DNA of 7,297 nt from an uncultured Pseudomonadota bacterium (GTDB lineage Bacteria > Pseudomonadota > Gammaproteobacteria > Burkholderiales > Eutrophovitaceae), in NCBI GenBank assembly GCA_913057845.1, contig CAJXPC010000079.1:1-7297 (forward strand), given 5' to 3'. Below the pieces are notes generated by a model. It was given only the letters and a program-made list of their open reading frames with translations, was not told where the DNA came from and did no database searches. This document shows, piece after piece, positions 1-5,294 of the stretch. A program made the position numbers and the translations under genes. How positions within the stretch are numbered: the stretch's first letter is position 1; each line of letters starts with the position of its first letter.

Positions 1-1
1 C

Positions 2-637
2 AGCAAAAGATCCATGGCTAGCGATCAGGTTGCGGTCATGCGAGAACTTGGATTTGCACAGTTCAGCGTTGCCGGGCATGACCGAGGCGGTCGAGTCGCC
101 TACCGAATGGCTCTAGATCATCCAGCCGCTATAAAAAAACTCGCCGTTCTTGACATCATTCCTACGCTGGAATCGTTCCAACGCTCCAATTCAGAATTTA
201 GCTTAGGGTACTACCACTGGTTTTTCCTGGCTCAACCCAGCCCATTACCTGAGACCCTAATAAACCAAACACCTGAATGGTTCTGGCGTTGGCATACCAA
301 CCGGTCGTCAAGAGACTTCTTTGCGAAAACAGCTGTCGACGACTATCTCAAATGTTTTAAAAACCCTGAAACCGTTCGTGCCATTTGTGAAGATTACCGC
401 GCCGGCATATCCATTGATTGTGAACATGATTTAGCCGACCAGAAGGCTGGCCATAAAATTACTTGCCCCGTATTAGCGCTGTGGGGAAAACAAGCGAAAC
501 TAGAACTGTGGTATGACACGCTTAAAATTTGGCGGTCATGGGCTACTGAGGTTCAAGGATTCGGGATTGATTGCGGACACTACCTAGCCGAGGAGAAATC
601 AGAACAAACCACTAAGGCGCTAAGTGATTTTTTTTAA
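2..637 (+). CDS. Haloacetate (fluoroacetate) dehalogenase-type alpha/beta hydrolase, 5'-truncated
   Basis: This enzyme probably cleaves the carbon-halogen bond of a haloacetate to give glycolate, in the cytoplasm. The frame is open from base 2. The ATG at 14 is internal, because the nucleophile lies only 22 residues after it, whereas in this family it lies near residue 105-110, so roughly 85 residues are missing upstream. Numbered from that ATG, the nucleophile elbow GHDRGGR gives Asp23, and the carboxylate-binding arginines are Arg24 and Arg27. The acid is Asp47 in VLDIIPT, 24 residues after the nucleophile as in characterised fluoroacetate dehalogenases. The cap-domain halide pocket is His68-Trp69 plus Tyr128 (EDYRAG), and the catalytic His is His189 (CGHYLAEE). 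Residues and spacing are seen directly; the family assignment rests on remembered knowledge of these enzymes. The actual halide and substrate range are unknown. A second hydrolase follows 26 bases downstream on the same strand, probably co-transcribed. Confidence 0.85.
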   Translation, partial: SKRSMASDQVAVMRELGFAQFSVAGHDRGGRVAYRMALDHPAAIKKLAVLDIIPTLESFQRSNSEFSLGYYHWFFLAQPSPLPETLINQTPEWFWRWHTNRSSRDFFAKTAVDDYLKCFKNPETVRAICEDYRAGISIDCEHDLADQKAGHKITCPVLALWGKQAKLELWYDTLKIWRSWATEVQGFGIDCGHYLAEEKSEQTTKALSDFF

Positions 638-663
638 CAGAATAGCTTCTTTGGATTACAAAA

Positions 664-1524
664 ATGATTGATGTGACGCATCACCACTTCGAGACCAGAG
701 ACGCTAGATTACACTATGTGACCGCAGGTTCAGGCTTTCCCTTGGTATTGCTGCATGGTTGGCCTCAAAGTTGGTATTCCTGGCACAAAATGATACCCAT
801 ACTGTCACAAAAATATTCGATTATTGCGCCAGACCTTAGAGGTCTTGGTGATTCCTCCCGACCGTTAACGGGATACGAGAAAGCCAATATCGCTGAGGAC
901 ATTCGACGTTTGATTCACGAACACCTCAACATCAACCAATACTTTTTGATGGCCCACGATTTGGGTGGACCGGTTGCCTTTGTTCTTGCTTCAGAAAACC
1001 CAGAACACATTAAAAAATTAGTGATGTTAGATACCGCTGTACCAGGAGACGGCAGTGGAACCTTCTCCCAACATGGCAAACGCTGGCATCACGCCTTCCA
1101 CCAAACAGCCGACTTGCCGGAATCGCTAGTAGCTGGCAGAGAAGAGATTTATTTTGGTTGGTTCTATAACAACTATGGATACCAATCAAACGCAATTTCT
1201 CATGAAGATCAGCTTGAATACTTAAGGACTTACAAACAACCTGGCACACTTCGCTCTGGCTTTGCCTATTACCGTGCACTTGATGAGGATGTGCGCTACA
1301 ACGAAAAATTGATACAAAAAAATGGCCAGCTCACGATGCCAGTTCTAGCATTAGGTGGGGGCAGCGCTTTTGGTCGCGGAATAGAAACCTACGAATCGCT
1401 GAAGCGCGTGAGCAAACAGGTTAACGGCGGTGTAATTGATGACTGCGGTCACTGGATGCAAGAAGAAAAACCAGAAGAAATTCTAGGACACGTGTTGCCT
1501 TTTCTGGATGAAGGGCCTAACTAA
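664..1524 (+). CDS. Epoxide-hydrolase-like alpha/beta hydrolase
   Basis: This is a complete 286-residue alpha/beta hydrolase, a usual length for bacterial epoxide hydrolases. In order it shows the oxyanion-hole motif HGWPQSWYSW (His31-Gly32-Trp33-Pro34), DLRGLGDSSRP (57-67), the nucleophile elbow AHDLGGP with Asp99, a probable charge-relay acid Asp123 (MLDTAVPG), cap-domain WHHAFH (141-146) with GRE at 158-160, a Tyr in AYYRA (Tyr203) and the catalytic His263 in CGHWMQEE. An Asp nucleophile, a cap His and a cap Tyr resemble Cif-type epoxide hydrolases, which open epoxides to diols. It lacks the Asp-Arg-x-x-Arg carboxylate clamp of the preceding gene, so it is probably not a haloacetate dehalogenase. 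A haloalkane dehalogenase or another hydrolase remains possible. The ATG at 664 is preceded only by a weak GGA. It lies 26 bases after the upstream hydrolase, which suggests one transcript. No signal peptide is visible, so it should be cytoplasmic. Confidence 0.85.
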   Translation: MIDVTHHHFETRDARLHYVTAGSGFPLVLLHGWPQSWYSWHKMIPILSQKYSIIAPDLRGLGDSSRPLTGYEKANIAEDIRRLIHEHLNINQYFLMAHDLGGPVAFVLASENPEHIKKLVMLDTAVPGDGSGTFSQHGKRWHHAFHQTADLPESLVAGREEIYFGWFYNNYGYQSNAISHEDQLEYLRTYKQPGTLRSGFAYYRALDEDVRYNEKLIQKNGQLTMPVLALGGGSAFGRGIETYESLKRVSKQVNGGVIDDCGHWMQEEKPEEILGHVLPFLDEGPN

Positions 1525-1535
1525 TCTTAGATCGT

Positions 1536-2318
1536 CTACTGAGCGGTCCAACCTCCATCAACAAGTAAGTGGGTGCCCGTAACCATGGACGCTGCCGGTG
1601 ACGCGAGATAAACAGCTGCTGCTGCTACATCCTCCAGTTTGGCCAAACGACCCATGGGTATTCTAGAAGTGACGAACTCTTTCTTCTCCGGTGTGTCGAC
1701 GATACGCTTAACCATAGGTGTTTCTGAAAATGTTGGGCCAATACTATTCACACGGATATTTTTATCAGCCAACTCGACCGCCATCGCTTTAGTAAGCCCC
1801 TCAATCGCATGCTTGGTCATGCAATAAACAGTTCTATTGGGGGAGCCTACATGCCCCATCTGAGAGGACATATTAACGACACATGCACCTTTTTCATCTA
1901 AATCTGCAGACCTCAACATCACTTGGACTGCTGACTGGGCAGCCACAAAACAGGCCCTTACATTTAAATTAAGCATAGTATCTAAATGATCGTCGCTGAC
2001 ATCAAGGAAAGGTTCTGGAAAATTTGTACCCGCATTATTAACCAGAATATCTAAACGCGATAACCCACCTATCGAACTACGCAATTTTTGATCGTCGGTC
2101 ACATCGCAGACGATTACAGAGGCCTCACCGCCATCTTGACGTATGAAATCAGCAGTTTCTTGTAGGTAGCTTTCGGTCCGTCCAAGTAGGACAACTGACG
2201 CGCCGGCCTTCGCATAGGCTATGGAAATCGATGCCCCGAGACCTTGGCCTGCCCCTGTTACCAGGGCTACACGACCGTCAAGTCGGAAGGAAGACATAGA
2301 GAACTGATCCTTAATCAC
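1536..2318 (-). CDS. Short-chain dehydrogenase/reductase (SDR), classical type
   Basis: This NAD(P)-dependent oxidoreductase probably interconverts a secondary alcohol and a ketone in the cytoplasm; the substrate is not readable from the sequence. Numbered from the GTG at 2318 (260 residues), the cofactor motif TGAGQGLG is 21-28, NNAG is 94-97 and the structural Asn is Asn119. The catalytic set is Ser152, Tyr165 and Lys169 (YCMTK), and the protein ends in the usual VTGT...VDGGW. A Gly-Arg pair (46-47) at the end of the second strand, without the Asp typical of NAD users, suggests NADP(H); this is inference. Two starts are possible: GTG 2318 with a strong AGGAAGGGAG six bases upstream, or ATG 2297 with AAGGA ten bases upstream, which gives the more typical MSSFRLDGRVALVTG beginning. 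It lies 49 bases downstream of the symporter gene and is probably co-transcribed. Its resemblance is to gluconate-5-dehydrogenase/FabG-like SDRs in general. Confidence 0.92.
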   Translation of the reverse strand: MIKDQFSMSSFRLDGRVALVTGAGQGLGASISIAYAKAGASVVLLGRTESYLQETADFIRQDGGEASVIVCDVTDDQKLRSSIGGLSRLDILVNNAGTNFPEPFLDVSDDHLDTMLNLNVRACFVAAQSAVQVMLRSADLDEKGACVVNMSSQMGHVGSPNRTVYCMTKHAIEGLTKAMAVELADKNIRVNSIGPTFSETPMVKRIVDTPEKKEFVTSRIPMGRLAKLEDVAAAAVYLASPAASMVTGTHLLVDGGWTAQ

Positions 2319-2324
2319 CTCATA

Positions 2325-2334
2325 CTCCCTTCCT
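2325..2334 (-). promoter_or_regulatory. Ribosome binding site favouring a GTG start
   Basis: On the minus strand AGGAAGGGAG lies six bases before the GTG at 2318. It supports GTG as the initiation codon of the dehydrogenase over the in-frame ATG at 2297. The ATG that overlaps this region at 2323 is in another frame and hits TGA after one codon. Confidence 0.5.
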
Positions 2335-2367
2335 AATCTAACAATACTAAATCAGTCATTTCAAGTT

Positions 2368-3885
2368 TTACGCTGACTCACCAAACATATCATCAACGTG
2401 TGCTTGTGGCAGCCGTTTTGTTAATAGACTCACGACGATCATCGTGACAGCTGCCGCAATAATACTTAGGCCCGCAATCACAAATGGATTTTTATAGGGT
2501 ACATCTTTGAGCACAAAGCAATAGATGACGCTGGCTCCGAAGCCAATCACGCCAACCAAGAATGATGCAATCGCCCCAGACTTAGTAGCCCGTTTCCACA
2601 AAGAACCAATCAAGAGAGGTCCCGTCGCCCCAGAGAGAATGCCACCAACCCCCATCCACAGCAATACCGCCAAAAACTGCGGTGGTTCCCACGCTAGCCA
2701 ACAAGCCACCACGCCAACTAAAACAATGGCAACTCGAGAAGTATTGAGTGCTATTTGCTCAATCTGCTCTTTGGATTTGTGCTTGTGTATGATTGGCGCG
2801 AAGGTCTTTTTATAGAGATCGTTACTGAAGATAACCGCGATGGAGATGAATAGCCCATCGGAGGTCGACATAATGGCTGACAACACACCCACTCCTAATA
2901 GTCCAGCAAAAAATGGAGGAAAGAGTTGTGTGAACAAAACAGGAATAGCCGCGTCAGGTCTGATGTCCGCACCAAATAATGCTCGAGCGTGCAGTCCACC
3001 TAAAACAGTAAAGCCCAAGATGGAACCGACCGGAATGGCGATCAGCATGAATGTGCGAATTTGTTTGGGGTCTTTGAGCGCAAACGCTAACTTGCCGATA
3101 TGTGGGTTCATAGCGAACGGGATGTGCGCAACGAAAATTAATGAGATCACCCAGAAACTACCGAACAGTATATCGCCCTCTTTGAAGTAGTTATCCCAAC
3201 CCAAACTCGGGTCTTGCTTAACCAGTGCGTCGTTAATGAGCGATGGGCCCGTACCTTCGAAACCGACACCCATAAAAAATATCACACCAATAATAAGCGC
3301 GATCAAAACCATCATCACACCTTGTATCCCATCAGTCATGATGTCGGCATGAGAACCCCCCATCGTAATGTAGAGGGCGATCACTGCAACACTGGCTAAA
3401 ATGCCATGCTGATAATTTAAACCCAGCAACACCTCGAATATTGTAGCTGCTGCAACAATTTGAGCGGCAATGTAGTAGACCAGCAAAATCGAGACGAGTG
3501 CAAAGGCAATTCTCAAAAAATTACTGTTGTACCGCTGCCCCAAGAATTCAGGCAATGAATTGGAACGAAACTTATCGCCGGCACGCTTAATCAATTTGAT
3601 CGCTAAAATCATCCCGACGTAAATAGCGATTGGATAGGTTGCGGGATACCAAATTGCTGCAAAACCTTTCGAATAAGCCATTCCGGGCACACTCATGAAG
3701 GTCGCCCCACTGGCGATTGTTGCTGCAAAAGCAAATGCCAACGTTATCGGGCCATATGCACCACGAGCCACCGCGAAGTCCTCGTCATTTTTGGTTTTTT
3801 TCATGCCCCAAACACCAATGCCAATGAATAGCACTAAAAACGCTACTACCCAAATCCATCCCCACATTCCGATATACGTGTCCAT
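2368..3885 (-). CDS. Sodium:solute symporter (SSS family)
   Basis: This inner-membrane Na+-coupled uptake transporter has 505 residues, the usual length of the SSS family (PutP, PanF, monocarboxylate permeases). About 13 hydrophobic helices are visible, for example at residues 7-28, 45-67, 74-98, 124-150, 160-176, 186-207, 241-260, 277-298, 313-338, 383-403, 404-430, 437-458 and 468-490. Family signatures are GGSHADIMTDGIQGVMM (176-192) and the SAIMSTSDGLFIS segment. In the latter, Ser340-Thr341 correspond to the Na2-site Ser/Thr of E. coli PutP. The KKTKNDEDFAVARG stretch after the first helix is the usual first cytoplasmic loop. The substrate cannot be assigned; a carboxylate is only a guess from the neighbouring hydrolases. 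The ATG at 3885 follows an AGAG-rich stretch about ten bases upstream. It sits between a tiny membrane ORF (60 bases upstream) and the SDR gene (49 bases downstream) on the same strand. Confidence 0.93.
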   Translation of the reverse strand: MDTYIGMWGWIWVVAFLVLFIGIGVWGMKKTKNDEDFAVARGAYGPITLAFAFAATIASGATFMSVPGMAYSKGFAAIWYPATYPIAIYVGMILAIKLIKRAGDKFRSNSLPEFLGQRYNSNFLRIAFALVSILLVYYIAAQIVAAATIFEVLLGLNYQHGILASVAVIALYITMGGSHADIMTDGIQGVMMVLIALIIGVIFFMGVGFEGTGPSLINDALVKQDPSLGWDNYFKEGDILFGSFWVISLIFVAHIPFAMNPHIGKLAFALKDPKQIRTFMLIAIPVGSILGFTVLGGLHARALFGADIRPDAAIPVLFTQLFPPFFAGLLGVGVLSAIMSTSDGLFISIAVIFSNDLYKKTFAPIIHKHKSKEQIEQIALNTSRVAIVLVGVVACWLAWEPPQFLAVLLWMGVGGILSGATGPLLIGSLWKRATKSGAIASFLVGVIGFGASVIYCFVLKDVPYKNPFVIAGLSIIAAAVTMIVVSLLTKRLPQAHVDDMFGESA

Positions 3886-3899
3886 ATCTTATTTGCTCT

Positions 3900-3910
3900 C
3901 TAAAATTTAG
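3900..3910. repeat. Short palindrome CTAAA-A-TTTAG
   Basis: A perfect 5-base inverted repeat with a one-base centre lies 15 bases upstream of the symporter start codon, in the gap between it and the tiny ORF. In such AT-rich DNA it may be chance. It shares the CTAAA/TTTAG half-sites with the inverted repeat at 4055-4072. Confidence 0.25.
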
Positions 3911-3945
3911 TTTGAAACGAGACTAGATTGAATTTAAATAATTAC

Positions 3946-4041
3946 TTATTCCCAATCCTTATCTGATTTTCTTGCTATATAGGTCATACCAATCACCCAA
4001 TAACCGACGACGATGATGCACATGAGAGTTAGAACGTTCAT
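3946..4041 (-). CDS. 31-residue single-helix membrane protein, putative symporter accessory subunit
   Basis: This short ORF begins MNVLTLMCIIVVGYW and ends RKSDKDWE before TAA. It has one hydrophobic helix (about residues 3-23) and a charged, probably cytoplasmic tail (ARKSDKDWE). An AGAGGAG ribosome binding site five bases before the ATG is the strongest in the window and argues for real translation. It lies 60 bases upstream of the sodium:solute symporter, same strand, so the two are probably co-transcribed. Tiny single-helix proteins next to transporters are known, such as MetS-type subunits of NSS transporters and YhdT beside PanF, so an accessory or stabilising role is a reasonable inference. 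The helix plus RKSxxDWE also resembles the first helix and loop of SSS proteins (the downstream symporter has KKTKNDEDF). It is not a lost 5' end of that gene, which has its own first helix. The function is not shown. Confidence 0.6.
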   Translation of the reverse strand: MNVLTLMCIIVVGYWVIGMTYIARKSDKDWE

Positions 4042-4046
4042 AATAT

Positions 4047-4053
4047 CTCCTCT
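4047..4053 (-). promoter_or_regulatory. Strong ribosome binding site of the 31-residue ORF
   Basis: On the minus strand AGAGGAG is followed by ATATT and the ATG at 4041. The core and the five-base spacing are close to ideal. It is the main sequence argument that this ORF, too short for routine gene calling, is translated. Confidence 0.65.
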
Positions 4054-4054
4054 T

Positions 4055-4072
4055 ACTAAATATTTTTTTAGT
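4055..4072. repeat. AT-rich inverted repeat ACTAAA-N6-TTTAGT
   Basis: A perfect 6-base inverted repeat with a six-base T-rich centre lies just upstream of the ribosome binding site of the 31-residue ORF. The position would suit an operator or a 5'-leader hairpin, but a stem of A-T pairs is weak and chance is likely in this composition. Confidence 0.3.
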
Positions 4073-4231
4073 TTTAAATTAGTTTGGGAATGCTAACACT
4101 AAAGAGAAAAAGCCAATACCCTTATTACTTATGCCATCAGTTTTGCAAAGCACAAATGCTCGCCTAATTAAAAGTAACAACTGAATCAAAACAATTCAAC
4201 ACAATGCAATTTGAACAATGAAAATATTCTC

Positions 4232-5272
4232 ATGGCGCCAGCAAGAAAGATCTTAGTGAACTATTTATCAGGGGGTGTTCTTCTACTTTCTATGAGCGGG
4301 TTCTTCTCCCCTACGAATGCAGAATCAACAAATGTGGCTGTAATAAGTTTCGGTGATATTGCGATCTACCCAAGCACAACGGCCTTCGCGTCCGTCATGA
4401 CGCTAAACGACAGTAAACTATCTGCAGAAGTGTCCGCCAGGATCTTGGCCATCAACGCAGAAGTCGGTCAAGTGGTTAAAAAAGGCGATGTCTTAATCAA
4501 GCTGGATCCAACAGATCACAATATTGCACTGCAACAAGCGGGGGCAAATCTAACATCGGCTCAATCTAAGTTTGATCTCAGCAAAAGACAGCTAGACCGA
4601 GCGCAAACATTAATCTCCAAAGGATTCATTTCTCCGGAAGCTTTGAACGTGAGAGAAACCGACTTTGCGAGCGCTCAATCCCTGGTCGCCCTCTATCGAG
4701 CGCAGTATGAGGCCGCGAAGCGATCCGTAGGGAAATGTTCAATTAGGGCACCGTTCAAATCGGTCATTCGAGAACGTTTTGGCCAAGTTGGCGAAATTAC
4801 CACACTAGGCTCTCCCCTACTGCGACTGAACGACCTTGAGAAAGTAGAGATTGAAGCTAAGATTCAACCAAGGGATGCTGAATCTCTAAGCGCGAGCTCG
4901 TCAATTACCTTTATTAGTAGCGAACAATCCTACCCTGTAACAATTAAGCGAATCGTGCCCGTAGTAAATGAGAAAGACCGTAATCAAACTGTTCGTTTAA
5001 AGTTTCTAAAAAACAAACCACCGATAGGGTCGGCTGGAACCATAATGTGGAGCACTAATAAACCCCATGTGCCAGTAGACTTAGTCGTCCAAAGAAATGG
5101 CACACTAGGCGTATTTATATATGCAGCCGAGAAAGTCACTTTCTTCGAGCTCCCTCATGCATCAGAGGGAAACCCAGCATTCATTAAGCTTCCACTCGAC
5201 ACTCTAGTCGTTCATCAAGGTCAATATAGACTGCAAGACGGTCAACCTGTTTCGATTTCTGGTGACCAGTAA
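4232..5272 (+). CDS. RND efflux periplasmic adaptor (membrane fusion protein, HlyD/AcrA family)
   Basis: This periplasmic subunit links an RND pump to an outer-membrane channel. From the ATG at 4232 it has 346 residues. Residues 1-30 form a Sec signal peptide (Arg5, Lys6, a hydrophobic core and probable cleavage after TNA). There is no lipobox Cys, so it is probably not a lipoprotein. The first lipoyl half is about 62-92 (SARILAINAEVGQVVKKGD, LIKLD), the alpha-helical hairpin about 95-166, the second lipoyl half about 167-195 (IRAPF at 171-175), then the beta-barrel from about 200 to 270 and a C-terminal domain. An in-frame TTG at 4211 would add seven residues. Neither start has a clear Shine-Dalgarno; ATG gives the better signal peptide. 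The permease gene starts 22 bases downstream, the standard adaptor-permease order. The exported substrate is unknown. Confidence 0.9.
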   Translation: MAPARKILVNYLSGGVLLLSMSGFFSPTNAESTNVAVISFGDIAIYPSTTAFASVMTLNDSKLSAEVSARILAINAEVGQVVKKGDVLIKLDPTDHNIALQQAGANLTSAQSKFDLSKRQLDRAQTLISKGFISPEALNVRETDFASAQSLVALYRAQYEAAKRSVGKCSIRAPFKSVIRERFGQVGEITTLGSPLLRLNDLEKVEIEAKIQPRDAESLSASSSITFISSEQSYPVTIKRIVPVVNEKDRNQTVRLKFLKNKPPIGSAGTIMWSTNKPHVPVDLVVQRNGTLGVFIYAAEKVTFFELPHASEGNPAFIKLPLDTLVVHQGQYRLQDGQPVSISGDQ

Positions 5273-5294
5273 ATTATTAATGCTGCGTTAAGTC

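Larger units (their letters stand above)
4042..4231. promoter_or_regulatory. Divergent intergenic region between symporter operon and efflux pair
   Basis: This 190-base AT-rich spacer separates two divergently transcribed units and should contain both promoters. None is convincing. For the minus-strand operon, TTGGCT (4111-4116) and TAGCAT (4090-4095) are a weak -35/-10 pair with a short 15-base spacer. For the plus-strand efflux genes, TTGCAA (4143-4148) followed by TAAAAG (4169-4174) has a 20-base spacer, longer than ideal. Small inverted repeats occur at 4055-4072 and 4195-4215 (TTCAA/TTGAA). No regulator gene adjoins it. Confidence 0.4.

Noticed and set aside
14..16. ATG at 14 as the true start of the first hydrolase
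   Set aside because: The frame is open upstream to the window edge, and the nucleophile elbow would fall at residue 23, losing the oxyanion hole and the first strands of the fold.
1010..1279. 89-codon minus-strand open frame
   Set aside because: It lies wholly inside the epoxide-hydrolase-like gene, antisense to conserved motifs, and has no recognisable domain or convincing ribosome binding site.
2525..3190. Two plus-strand open frames (2525-2815 and 2840-3190)
   Set aside because: They are antisense shadows of the symporter. Their Pro/Ala/Thr/Asn-rich translations are typical of the reverse strand of membrane-helix codons.
4149..4160. AGCA-CAAA-TGCT inverted repeat as an operator or terminator
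   Set aside because: It has only four-base arms, does not extend outward and has no following T-run, so it is within chance expectation.
5280..5291. ATG at 5280 as the RND permease start
   Set aside because: It is in frame but meets TAA at 5289 after three codons. The ATG at 5295 is the first usable start.
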